A stretch of 64,000 bases of DNA. Origin: Rehmannia glutinosa. Taxonomy: Eukaryota > Streptophyta > Magnoliopsida > Lamiales > Orobanchaceae. This document shows positions 46,960 to 64,000 of the stretch, one piece after another (within the stretch, counting starts at the first letter, position 1; the number at the start of each line of letters is the position of its first letter). Position numbers and translations under genes: made by a program. The DNA is taken from NCBI GenBank assembly GCA_016081115.2, contig JABTTQ020002837.1, forward strand, positions 310,001-374,000. Direction: 5' to 3'. The notes below the pieces were generated by a model. The model did not search any database. It was not told the origin of the DNA and was given only the letters and a program-made list of their open reading frames with translations.

Positions 46960-47456
46960 TGTTTTGAGCTTACCAGAACAGGAAAAAACATCAATTTTTT
47001 TCTTTTTTTTTTCCTTCTCTGTATTCTCTCCCTCTTTTTTGTCAGGAAACTTTGAAATTCAAAGATTCATAAGTTGAATTTGAATGTTTGTATGACTGTG
47101 TCAAACTCTGTTGCTTTCAGATGAAGAGAAAAATAATCGAATGGGGATGAGAATTGGGAGAAATGTCTAGGGTTTTTTGGGGAAGGGACCTTCAGCCATC
47201 GGAGAGGAAGAGGGAGAAATTGGAAAATATCTCATATTCTTTGCTTACATGGGTTTCTGTTGTTTGGACTTTTATATATATATTTTTTTAAATTTGAAGT
47301 GTTAATTGGTTTTTGAATAATTGAATGATAATACATATTGTTATAAATTTATTATGGTTTTTATTTTATATGTTAAGGGTTATTTAAAATATAACTATAG
47401 GAGAAATAAATGGAACCAAGATTATGGAACTAGTATACTATTAATTAGTTTCCAAT
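46960..47456. promoter_or_regulatory. Phytolongin upstream region
   Basis: It holds a T-rich 5' leader, the telo-box-like AAACCCTAG on the - strand near 47168, and AT-rich DNA beyond. No separate gene is seen. Confidence 0.4.
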
Positions 47457-48600
47457 GGCTACGTTTGGTTGGGGTTTATGGGTGGGATATCACACCCTTT
47501 TATATTATTTCCCTCCCTTTTTTTTGTTTGGTTCCAACACCAAAGGCCTTGGAAATTCGTAAGACCCGGTTAATTATCACACCTACAAAATAATAGCACA
47601 TCCCACCTTGGAGGTGGGATGTAGATTCCATCTCATTTACTTGGTTCTTGAAATTACATAACTACCCTTTTAAACAATTCTAGTGCAGTTGTATGGAAGA
47701 TTCATTTTACCCAGCAAAACTCAAACATATCCATTAGAAGCTCAACATTTACTAAGCTCGTGCACGGGGCTAATAAATTAAATAATTTACCCATTTATTT
47801 TAATTTTCTCTCATAATTATTTTGTTGTTCCTATCGTGATATATTCAACATAAATCTTAACTAAGTTTTTCACTTTTTTCATATTGACTAATTAGCACAA
47901 GTTAGAATGGTACCTAAGAGGTTAAAATATAGATACTATTATATGTCATCGATTTTATATTACAAAAGAGTTGGGAAAATAATAACAGAAGATTGATGAT
48001 AACATATTTTGAAAAATAATAACAGAAGATTAATGATAACATATTTTTAATTTGAGTGAAAATAACTTTTATTTATAAAATTGGAAAATTTTATAAATCA
48101 TAATAGCTACTCATGTTCCAACTTTAAATTTAGTTACTAAATACTATCATTGTCAGGTGAAGATTGAATTTGGTCCAGATGATTTCTCTCATGTAAATTG
48201 AGTTTTTAGGTTGAATCTTTTTTTTGATCGGTATTTTTTAGGTTGAATCTTTGTTATATAACGTATGGTTGCAAAAGAACATATATTTTCAACAAAATAG
48301 TCCAAAGATTCATTTCTGGAAAATTGAAGTTGGTCAGTTCTAAGACAAAGGAAATGCATTTGTTGCTATGGGGTAAAATTGGGAAACTAATTCTAAATAG
48401 AGGGTCCAAAAGTAATATACCACCATTTGACTATTATTATTCAACCTATATCAAACTCATTATTACAAATCTCACACATATCCAGCACCCCAATCATTCA
48501 AACAAACATTTTATTAGGTCTTAGTGTATCCTTTAGATAAGGTCAAATATTAACTTGGGAATTAATCAAACCCAATCTCAATCTTGAACCAAACATAGCC
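47457..48600. mobile_element. Possible TIR element (GGCTACGTTTGGTT ends)
   Basis: GGCTACGTTTGGTT at the left is inverted to AACCAAACATAGCC at the right. AAT flanks both sides, a possible 3 bp duplication of PIF/Harbinger type, though not the usual TTA/TAA. The interior is AT-rich and non-coding. Confidence 0.5.
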
Positions 48601-48762
48601 AATTAGTATGGCATAATAAAAGTTCTTCGATTTTAGCTTTTTCAATTTTACCACCAAGCATTAGCTCTCCTTGAAAAGAAGGTGATCCAACCGCACCTTC
48701 CAGTACGGTTACCTTGTTACGACTTCACTCCAGTCACTAGCCCTGCCTTCGGCATTACCCTC

Positions 48763-49243
48763 TGATATGCACATATCTAAAAATTATTTATTTACCCTCG
48801 CCCAGTAGAAGAAATGGCTTATGAAGGCTAAGATCCACTGATTATTGAGGTTCAGGTCGCACCCGAACCGAGGTGACGGGTCGGGTCGCCTGCCTGACCC
48901 GACCCAGAAGGAGAAGACGGATTGGACAGGTAGACCAATGTGAGGCCACCACATGGAGCGAGGTCGTACGGCTCCGTACGACCTCGTACGGTCAGGGATT
49001 CAACACCTATAAATACACCACTATTCCATTGCTACATGTATCACATTTATTTCTATTCACCTCACTCTATATTTATTAGCGACCTTATACCTGTAACTGA
49101 CTTAAGCATCGTAGGGTCTTAGTTGGAAACCCTCCCGGCTAGCCTAACGTTTATCTCTCTTATAGGACCCGAACCGAAAGTACCTAGGCTCGAGACGAAC
49201 CGACCTGAGCCGAAGTCCATCTGATTTGTTCACACCCAAATCA
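48763..49243 (+). mobile_element. Solo LTR inserted in the plastid-derived DNA
   Basis: The 481 bp insert begins TGATATGCACATATC and ends CCCAAATCA, with CCCTC on both sides (48758-48762 and 49244-49248). It has a TATA-like CCTATAAATACACC at about 49007 and a typical LTR 3' part (CTGACTTAAGCATCGTAGGG). No internal region or partner is present. Confidence 0.9.
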
Positions 49244-49448
49244 CCCTCCTTGCGATTAAGGTAACGACTTCGGGTTGAGAGCCCTCACAGTCCAGGCACA
49301 ACGACATTATTAGGGGCGTACTCTACCACTGAGCTAATAGCCCATCGTGCGAGCCCCTCAGTAGGGCCCGCTATGCCAAAAGCGAGAGCAACCCCATCCC
49401 TCTCTTTCCTTTGGGACATGTGGACGTAACAAAGGGGATCCTATCGAC

Positions 49449-49645
49449 TTGCCAAAGTTATTAATTGAAAGTAAACTGCGAGGAATCGAAGAATTGCAGA
49501 CAAATCTACAAAAAGAATTTCATTATGTGAATCGAAAACTTAACATTGCTATCACAAGAATTATAAAACCTTACAGAAATCCTAATATTATTGCAGAATT
49601 TATAGCCGGACAATTAAAAAATAGAGTTTCATTTCGAAAAGCAGT
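49449..49645 (+). pseudogene. rps3: Plastid rps3 fragment in nuclear DNA
   Basis: The frame gives RGIEELQTNLQKEFHYVNRK, LNIAITRI and EFIAGQLKNRVSFRKA, the middle part of plastid ribosomal protein uS3. Start, N-terminus and C-terminus are missing, and it joins the trnI-rrn16 spacer at one side and unrelated DNA at the other. It cannot be functional. Confidence 0.9.
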
Positions 49646-49650
49646 GAATT

Positions 49651-50271
49651 TTTTTTTCTTTTCTTTTATCTGACATGTTTTAATATATTATGTTTATAGA
49701 AAGAATCTAGTATCGATCTCCAAATCTTGTTTGGGAGTGCAAGCAACACATTCCATTGTTTACATAACAAGTTGTGGGCAGCATGGACACAATAGACAGA
49801 CATGCATGAATCAACCAAAAACAAGATGCATTTAATAAGAACACATTCCATTGTTTACATACATGTCAAGCAAGACAGATTAATACAATGGAACATAACA
49901 CAATTGTTTCAATAAAAACTAATTCATGTTGCTTTCTTGTTTCTTATATGTTTCCGATATCTTTGCATTACTGCACATCCTGTAAAACACAAAAAACAAG
50001 CATACAAAAACTAGAAAACTAAAACCTTGCAAACACCCATGAATGCCAAAAACAAAATCATACAAAATGTTCCACAAAACATCATAGTCATTCAGATTCT
50101 GTCACATAGATACTTCAAAAATACTAAAGAAACTAACTACAAATATAGACAGGTAACAAAATAACTGTACTATCAAAGCATTAAAATAAAAATAAAAAGC
50201 ATATTGTTCGATGTAGCCATAACACAAGTATCATTAAGAATTCTTCTTCAAACAACAATGTCCTCGCTTCA
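49651..50271. other. AT-rich stretch downstream of the Ulp1-like pseudogene
   Basis: ACACATTCCATTGTTTACAT occurs twice, about 100 bp apart (49747 and 49841). Otherwise it is AT-rich with no gene visible. Confidence 0.4.
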
Positions 50272-53200
50272 TTAGGGAGTGGGGGGGATGATTTCAATGT
50301 CACTGTCGTCTTCATCTCCGTTCTTCTGCTTAACCCTTGCGTGATTGTATAGCAAATGATTATACCACATCCGTTCTCTTTCAATGTCAAAGTCTTCCAC
50401 CCGCATTTCCTTCTCAGAGATGAAATACTCTGCATAGCAAGCTACGAATACTCCGCAATCACTAACAAAAAAGGGGGTGGGGGGGACATGTTAAAAACAT
50501 AATATAAATACAAATAAAAAATAAAAAAAATAGGACATAGACAAGAATATTACTTTTTCAGTTGAACAGGAATTTCCCTAACAACCAAAACTTTGAATGG
50601 ACCGTTAATGTCACCAGAGTAAGGGCCAGAACCAAGAGCAATGTCCTGGCGCTCTTCATAAAATGCAACCATTGAAAGAAAACGGGGCAATAGCACGTTG
50701 TAGGCTTCAATAGCTTTCCTAGCTATCTTAACAGAGTCCGGAGTCAACAGGGAATTGTACAGATAAATAACCTTCTCTTGAAAGCTCAGCCTCCCTAGGA
50801 TCCAGTGTTCCATGTCGACGCAGTGAATCGGAAACAAGACATGATCAACCTCAGACCACGGTCTTCCACAGCCAATATCAAAACAAATTAATATAGTCAA
50901 CCATAGAAGTATTCAAGTGAATCATAGAAGTGTCAAAAATTTTCTTCTTCCTCTTGTTGACATGGGTGAACCGGCTGTGGATACTCTGGATGCATCTATC
51001 AAAGATCAGGTCCGTGGTAGTAAATTTCACAGCACAATGCCCGTACAAATACTTCTTCCGTAAGTAATAGAACAACACATCTATATGCTGAAAATCAACC
51101 AAAACAAAGAGTAAGAACACAGAAACAAAAATACAAAAACAGAAACTTAAAAAATAATAACTTACTGAAGAAGACAGGTACTCATCCACATAGTACAGGC
51201 TGTGAAACCATGACTTTTGCTTGACCTCGCATACGCCAAGCTTCAATGAGGGATCAATCTTGTCATCCTCTTCTGAGTAACATTTCGGCCTAAAACAAAA
51301 ATAATTTAAAAAATTACAATAATATTTCGTAATCATTGCCAAAACATAAATAGAAAAATCTTACCCTTGAGAAACAAAACCTTCTGAAAGTCAGTCACTC
51401 AGACCACCATTTAAATCTTCCAAACCATCATAGCCTTCACCAAGGCTATCATCCAATGGACACATTCCCTTAACCAACACTACAGGCTGTTTCTTGCCAT
51501 CATCCAGGGGTGCATCTTTCTCCTGAGGGGTCGATTCCAAATAAATGTCCCCCAACTGAAAACCCACAACTAGTTTCCCACTCAAATCACCAGACGATTC
51601 AAAGACAGTGGTGAAAGGACTTATGACAGCAACAGAGGGCTTTGAAACCCTCTTAGCAACAGGGGATTCATGGTTTTTGACAGGTGATGCATCCGACCCC
51701 TTGACACCAGCCTGCAATAAAAAAGGATACAAAACTGTAATAAACAAAATATAAATGACAAATTCAATGTCAAGAAACAAACTAGAGGCAAAAATATTAG
51801 GAACCAACCATTCCAAAGAATAAATGAGCTTGAGTTCTTTGCATTAACAATGGAATCAAACTGAGATTGGGTAAGATCATCAAATTCTCGAGAGCCAGTA
51901 AATCCATGTTCAGCATGAACATTCACGCCCTGATATTCAACCCCAACCTCTTTTGGAACATTACTTGTATCAACGAGAATATTCTCGGTATTTTCTGCAA
52001 ACTCCATCAACCCGCTCACAGCAAGCCCCTCACCATCGTTACCATCACCTTTATCCATCAACAAATCACCTTCGCCGCCAACACCAATTCCCTCACCCTC
52101 ATTTACATTTCCTTCAGCAACAGACTCAACCCCGACAACACCACCAATGTTGCCACCTTCAAAAGCATCTGATTTTTTTTCAACCTATCCGCCAGACAGG
52201 GGAATACTGGTTACGTCAGTCCTTTCCAAAACAGGGTCAACAACATCGTTGGAAAATGGTACAACATGAGTTTTAACACGTTGCACCTCCACTTCCATAG
52301 ACTCCTTCTCGGACTCTGAAGCCGATGCTGACGACATTTTATCATCTTCCGCCCCAACAACCTTGCCAGCTTGATCCAACCCATCACCAGCCTAAAAAGA
52401 AAAATTGAAAAGCATTATAAATCGAAATAAATAAGCAACAAACACAAAAGAAAAACAATGAAACACAAGTAAAGTTACCTGAAGTTTCCCTTGATCGCAG
52501 ACAACTCAGGCAGAACAGTTTTAAACTGCTCTTCCAAGATTTTATTAATGGGGTTCTTGAAAACCTTCAACTCCTCGCCAACTTATCCCGCCTCCAAACA
52601 ACATCCTCCAACGTGTACTTGATCCCAACTCGACATCCCGGCTCCTTCCTCTTCCTATTACCAATAACATAATCCCCATCAATGTAATCAAATGAGTACT
52701 TGGACATATCAAAAAAGGTTCCAATATCCACCGCAACCTCTCTTCATCTGATGGCCAAATATTCATCAACTTCAACTAAAACAAAAGGGGAAACAAACAA
52801 AAAAAAGGTGAGAAACAACACATAAACATATATGAAACAGTTATGAAACAAAAGAAAAAAAAACTAAAATGTATTACATTGCTGCGAACGATTTGAAAAT
52901 CATCATATCGAGATCATCTGATCTCAAATTCTTATCTCTATCCGACAACAGACAACCCCAATTCAAAATGCGAGGGATATTGCGCCCAATATGGTTGCAA
53001 ATTTTATTGTTCACTTCTGAACAACATTCGTAGAACCGTATCTGGAAAGCGAGAGGAAAGCCTTTAATTCTGTAAAATTTGGTGCGTTTAATGTAGGTTT
53101 CAAGTCCTCATCCCGAGGCGCTTCTCCGGAGCACTTGTTCCCTCAGTTCTCTGATTGTAAGTTCAAACAAATCCCTTCCCCAGGGATAGGAGTTAAAATC

Positions 53201-54153
53201 TTCACTATTAACTAAATCAAAAAATTCCATGTTAACAAAAGTTCCACTAGAAGAAAACAGAAAAAAATGAAAAAAATACAACAAAGCCATCTTCAAGGCA
53301 TCATCATCATTTTCCCCCCAAGCTTGAAATCTAAAACACTCCTCAATAGACTGCCTAGAGAATTTCATTGAGCCAGAAAAATACTTCTGATAGAACTCAG
53401 AAGTAATACCATCCCCACGAACAACGGTCCTTTTCCCAGCACACTTTAGCCCCGTCACCAGGCAAACTCCCCAATACCAAACCTCAGAATTTTACCACAA
53501 ACCGACACCAGAATCTCATCCTTCCGCGAATGGACAACCTGCCTCTTCAACAACGAATGCACTAGTTGATTTTGGAAATCAACTCCATGCATGTCTAGAA
53601 AATACCAAACAGTGCGCTAAACGCATCCAATTGCGGCTGGGATAACTTCTCCTTCAAATTTTTAATAACTTCAAAAGAAAACCCAGTGCTTATCCTAGCG
53701 GTGTACCAGTCCTCTGGATTAATCAAATACACATAACCCTAGCAACAAGAAAGAAACAACAATAAACAAGAAATAAACAACACATCTTCTACATAAAATT
53801 TAAAAAGTGAAAAAAAAAACAGATCAATAGCGTAGAAACATACAAGAAACAACACAGAAACAAAAAAGAAACAAAACTTGTACAATAGTAAAATAAAAAA
53901 ATATAACCAGTAAAATAAAAATGAAAACAACATACCTCAGCAACGTTCAGTCCTCTAAACCCAACAACCTTCTTTTTGGGAGATTTAACATTGACAACTT
54001 GTTTTCCAACATCATCGCCTTGTTTCATTTTCCTTTTTTAGAAGATACAGGAACTAGGGCTTCAAATTTCGACCCGCTCCTCAAAACTCTTGAACCACCC
54101 TGAGCCTTTTTATCCACTTTCAGACGAACAAGAAGGGGTTTCTTCGAAGACAT
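50272..54153 (-). pseudogene. DUF1985-Ulp1 (C48 protease-like) gene, decayed
   Basis: It is read leftward from a likely start MSSKKPLLVRLKVDKK at 54153. A DUF1985 region follows (53720-53108: WYTARISTGFSFEVIKNLKE, QNQLVHSLLKRQ, VTGLKCAGKR, NSYPWGRDLFELTI), then acidic linker exons (52379-51391), then a C48 domain: WFHSLYYVDEYLSSS, HIDVLFYYLRKK, GRPWSEVDHV, EHWILGRLSF (His), IYLYNSL, and DCGVFVACYAEYF (Cys, exon 50461-50272). The expected catalytic Asp of YxDS is Asn. Single-base losses shift the frame at about 53597 and 53459, and another shift is likely near 54030. Such genes are widespread in plants and often carried by Mutator-like elements. A MULE-like end (GTGTAATTTTCCC) lies at 54488-54500, but no partner was found on the left. 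Confidence 0.75.
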
Positions 54154-54740
54154 TATGTAAATTCGACACCAAAAACCACACGAAAAAAAAAAAAGCGATT
54201 TCTGAGGGGCGGTTTTGCGAGAGGATCACGGAGAAGTTAAGCGATTCGGGAAGCGATTCGAAATCACAAAACAAGCTCACCAAAAATGGCGGACATGCAG
54301 CGCGGGAAGGAACTCGAGAGTCGAGGTGAAGAGACAGAGAGAGAAAAAAATGATGGTCTGGGAGAGGAAAAGACCGCAGAACGTATTTTAGGAGAAAAAT
54401 TTAAAAAAAGACCTTAAAAGAGTAATAAAAAAAGTATAAATGGGATGTATTGGTAATTTGGGATTGGGTCAAAAATAAGGGTATTTTGTGTAATTTTCCC
54501 TTGTTTTTAAGAAAATATCATTTTGTAATTTGAAAATTTGGGCCAATATATATGTCTTATAGACCAGTCGAATAACTCTTTCCGCTGGGCTCGTGGACCG
54601 AGACTTTGACCAAGTTTGGGCCGTGTAGCTAGGGACAGGGGCCAGCTGACTCAGCTGCACTTTGAGTTGCATATGAACTGTTTGCTTAAAGTTCCAAGAG
54701 AAGTTTCATATATTTCAAGGCTCTTTCAGACTTTCACTGA

Positions 54741-60947
<6,207 letters not shown>

Positions 60948-63300
60948 TATATCAAACAAAATAAGCTAATAAGCTAATATGACACATATGATTATTTCAA
61001 GCCACTGCAAATTGAGGCTCTGGTTATCTTGTATTTATAGATATTTCTGAAAAGTATGAATTCTGAAATAATAAATTAATTAATTAATTTAGAAAAAATA
61101 TATATTTTTTTTATAACTGGGTTCTTTTTCTTAATTTTATTTTAATTATGTGTCACTAGTGATTATAAATTTTTAGGCTTTTTTGACCGTTTATTACAAA
61201 GTTACAACACACTTGCTAAAAGATGGTAGAAGAAAAGGTGTTTGAAAATTATACGTGAAATCGTACTCAATCTGGCTTTAAAACTCTGCCAAATGAGGTG
61301 TATGAAATCGCTATTTTGAGAAACCTATATTGGGCAAATAAATATATAATAATTTAGTATTATTCTTAGATTACCATAATATCGATTTACAGTAGGTAGG
61401 AGTGTAAACGAATTAAGTAGAACAGAATATAATATTGTTCAAGTTTATTTGAATATTTATCGAACTTCAAAACTTGTGTTTGAATTTGCCTTCAATATTA
61501 ATCGAGTCAAGCTTTAGTCGAGGAACATGAATCTAGGTCGAATGCCTTGATATTTTTATAAATATTTTACTGTTTTTTCACTAATTAAGTCGAGTTTGAG
61601 CCAAGTTGTACAGTTTTTTGAACAAAAATGTGTATTAAAGTTTGGTTCGTTATATTAACGAACCGATTTTAAAAGAGCTTTTAATGATCAATCTCGAAGT
61701 CGAAAGATCGAAAAGACTTTTATTCATTTTATAGTCTTAAAAGTAGGGATCAAAAGCTAGCCACTTGAAAAGGGAAAATTTTTATGCCAGAAAACAAAAT
61801 AGTTTGTCTCCTTGCTTGACTTAGTCTTAACACACTTTAAATTTTGCACAATTTCCAAACAGACAACATTTGGAGCAGTTTCCAAATGCATGAGGATAAA
61901 TGGTTAAGGTTTACAGGACTATGATTTTCCTGTAAATAATACTGGAAAATCAGATAACATAATGGATGGTTTACAGGCAAAATTAATGAAAGAGACAACT
62001 ATACATAATGGATGGTTTAGACAAAATTAAAAAATATATGCTTGTGAATGTCCGCTTCTGCTAGTTTTAATCAGAATCTAAAAGCAAAGAAGGGGCGATT
62101 TATATTTCTAATTCCGCTTCTCGTTTGACCTTTACGAACGAAAAACACATTTACAACTTCTTTACCAAACAATCTCAATTACTTAATTCAACTTTTTTTT
62201 GTTCATATAGTAACCGAATTGGAATGACGTAAAAGAGGGGAAGAAAATGACAATTTTTTTTTCCTTTCCAGATATAAACAATAGTGAATCGTGATGTTAT
62301 GGACTGATGTGCAAAGGTAGAAGATTCTCAACAAAAATTGTAATGGGAGTTTATTCCTTTAATTTGAATGGACACCTTTAAAAATTAATTCTTTTAATTT
62401 TATTTTTTATTTGAATTATTGTGCATTTGATATAATAATAATAATTGTTTTTTTTTTCTACACGGGGTGGATCGTTCTGACTTATCTCATCCAGTGAGAT
62501 AAATGGGGCGAGCATGAGTCTTCAAGTTCCGCCCCACCTCAAAAGAGTGTTTCATCTTCTATTCTACTGCATTAATGACAATTTTTATACATATGTTAAA
62601 TTCTCTTTTGGAACAAAAGATCTGGTTCCCTAAAAACAGTGGATTAAGGTCTTGAAAACATATAATACCAATTTCCACATAAAAACCAATAAATTTTCAA
62701 AATTTAATTTTCAACATTAAAAACTGGGAAATGGATTATGGAAATATAAACAAAGAAGGCCTAAATATTCTATTCCAAAAAAGTGTTTCATCTTATATTT
62801 CACTCCACACATGACATGTGTATAAAAACTATTATCTTAATATTAAAGCATAAATCAACCAAAATTGTGAGTTTTCAATATGGTAGTTTTGATATACGTG
62901 CAAGGACAGAGGGAATGGGCCCAACCTGTCCCCACCCCCCATGTAAAAGAAAAAAGAAAAGAAAAATAGAAAATTACACTAATAAATTTTTTCAGAAAAA
63001 AAGTCTATTAATTAAAATTTATATGATTCTTTTCTAGCTTTTTATCTGATCCACCCCATTTTCGTATATCGGTTCTACCAAAAAAAAATTCAGGCTCCGT
63101 CATTGTACACGTGATAATTATCTTTTGGGTAAAATAGAAGATAAAATATTCTTTTAAAATAGAAGATCTCATCCGATTGGTTGGCCTATAACCTATTCTA
63201 TTATTCCCAACAAATAACCAAAAATTTAAAAAGTTAATCCAAAACTTAAGAAAATTTGAAATTGTACAGTTCTATCTTACAGACTATCGTAGACTCGTAA
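60948..63300. other. Intergenic stretch after NMNAT
   Basis: A repeat at about 61390-61500 (GTGTAAACGAATTAAG...) is related to 8288. A segment at about 62048-62145 (TTTTAATCAGAATCTAAAAG) repeats one at 60232-60345 in NMNAT intron 9. MITE arms with CATCTTCTATTC motifs lie near 62550 and 62790, and AATAGAAGATCTCATC near 63160. No gene is seen. Confidence 0.45.
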
Positions 63301-63376
63301 TTAGTGCTCTCTTCCCTTCTTCACTTGCTCTGTGATCTCTCGCTCTCCGAGCAACGCCATTGCCGGACGCCCGACG

Positions 63377-63439
63377 ATGCTAGGCCGCGGCGGCGGCGGC
63401 CCGCAGAGAATGTCCATGGACATTGACCCGGCGGTGGAG
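63377..63439 (+). CDS. First coding exon of an unidentified gene (partial)
   Basis: The ATG at 63377 opens a 21-codon exon (MLGRGGGGPQRMSMDIDPAV then E) ending GAG|GTTTCA, a splice donor. The Gly-rich start and the sharp rise in GC over 63330-63435, after a C/T-rich leader (CTCTCGCTCTCCGAGC), support a real 5' end. The rest lies outside the window, so no function can be given. Confidence 0.55.
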
Positions 63440-63514
63440 GTTTCATCTTAGTTTTTAATTTTGCTTTATTTTTCGCAATTTTTTTGTAATTAAACTAGCG
63501 ATTTGGGGTTTCGT

Positions 63515-63770
63515 CGGTGATTAAGCTGTCTTCGATGTTTATGGAAGTGGATGAAGCTCTAAAAGCTGAACATGCAGTTGTTTCTGTGTATAGAAAAAAT
63601 TGGATTTGGCGCAAATTGAAATGTAGATATGGCAAAAGTTGTAGTATCGGTAATTAAGCTGTTTTCGATGTTTGTGAAAGTGGATGAAGCTCTAGAAGCT
63701 GAACATGCAGTTGTTTTCGTGTAGAAAATTGGAATTGATGCGAATTGAAATGTAGATATGGCGAATGATT
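63515..63770 (+). repeat. Imperfect ~133 bp tandem duplication in the first intron
   Basis: Two units start at 63515 and 63648. Each reads CGGT(G/A)ATTAAGCTGT, then GTGGATGAAGCTCTA, AGCTGAACATGCAGTTGTTT and TTGAAATGTAGATATGGC. They differ at about one base in ten, with indels. Confidence 0.85.
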
Positions 63771-64000
63771 TCGTTCGAATTTATTGTATTTCCGTTAATA
63801 TGTGTTAAGCACTAGTTCATAGAATTGGAAATTTCCGAGGAAATTGTGTTAGTACTTTAGGGGAATTTATGATTATGAATGACCTAAAGTGACTTTTTCT
63901 GGCTGTTTCGATAATGTACATAAAGTACCTACGTCTATATACTTCTTCTTCTTCTTTTTATTTTCATTTTTTCTGGCAGTAGACGCTTTTGCATGTTGAA

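Larger units (their letters stand above)
48657..49650 (-). other. Nuclear copy of plastid DNA (NUPT), rearranged
   Basis: Three plastid pieces lie side by side. First is the 3' end of rrn16 with a little of its downstream spacer, in antisense (48657-48762 and 49244-49273: GAAGGTGATCCAACCGCACC, TTGTTACGACTTCACTCCAG). Second, also antisense, is trnI-GAU exon 1 plus the rrn16-trnI spacer (about 49274-49448: CTACCACTGAGCTAATAGCC, GGGGATCCTATCGACTTG). Third is an rps3 fragment. In a plastome the rrn16 end would lie beyond the spacer, so the order is rearranged. A solo LTR splits the rrn16 piece. Confidence 0.92.

Noticed and set aside
48672..48762. Working 16S ribosomal RNA gene
   Set aside because: Only the last part of plastid rrn16 is present, split by a solo LTR and joined to trnI and rps3 pieces in the wrong order.
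49300..49350. tRNA-Ile gene
   Set aside because: Only plastid trnI-GAU exon 1 and the start of its intron are present, so no tRNA can be made.

Overview
This is a window of plant nuclear DNA from a eudicot; I cannot name the species. Genes are spliced with GT-AG introns, the background is AT-rich, and plant-only families are present (RWP-RK/RKD factor, phytolongin, DUF688, DUF1985-Ulp1). Plant-type transposons dominate, and a block of plastid DNA sits in the middle. No bacterial operon or CRISPR-like system is present.

Genes, left to right: (1) a mitochondrial-type ribosomal protein bL9 gene, + strand, five exons, 2692-6007; (2) a plant-specific protein with one C-terminal membrane segment, + strand, two coding exons, 9994-12027; (3) an RKD (RWP-RK) transcription factor, + strand, three exons, 18369-20177; (4) a DUF688-type protein, - strand, 38982-39578; (5) a phytolongin (longin-domain SNARE-like protein), - strand, one coding exon, 46180-46959; (6) a decayed DUF1985-Ulp1 protease-like gene, - strand, about 50272-54153; (7) a complete ten-exon NMN/NaMN adenylyltransferase gene of NAD synthesis, + strand, 54741-60947; (8) the first exon of an unidentified gene, + strand, 63377-63439, running out of the window.

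Transposons fill most of the rest. The largest is a 12.6 kb Ty3/gypsy element at 23644-36272. It has paired LTRs, an ATATA target duplication, a gag-pol on the - strand riddled with stops and frameshifts, and an extra reading region on the opposite strand between integrase and the 3' LTR, as in the Tat lineage. Its protease is split by a 1.64 kb solo LTR (31872-33514) with a CCCCA duplication. A rearranged plastid insertion (48657-49650: rrn16 end, trnI-GAU exon 1, rrn16-trnI spacer, rps3 piece) is itself split by a 481 bp solo LTR.

Small elements are dense. One Mutator-type MITE family (termini GGGATAATTAC) occurs about a dozen times, mostly inside introns, with 9 bp target duplications. Other MITEs (Mutator, hAT, CACTA, Stowaway types), LINE fragments, SINEs and a TRIM are also delimited below.

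The strangest structures are: an array of eight palindromes at an almost exact 30 bp period in an NMNAT intron (58876-59102); a higher-order tandem repeat (44531-46169) that runs to within about 11 bp of the phytolongin stop codon; and a (CT)n(CA)n tract that begins at a splice donor of the NMNAT gene. The genes are unrelated housekeeping or regulatory genes; nothing suggests that they act together.
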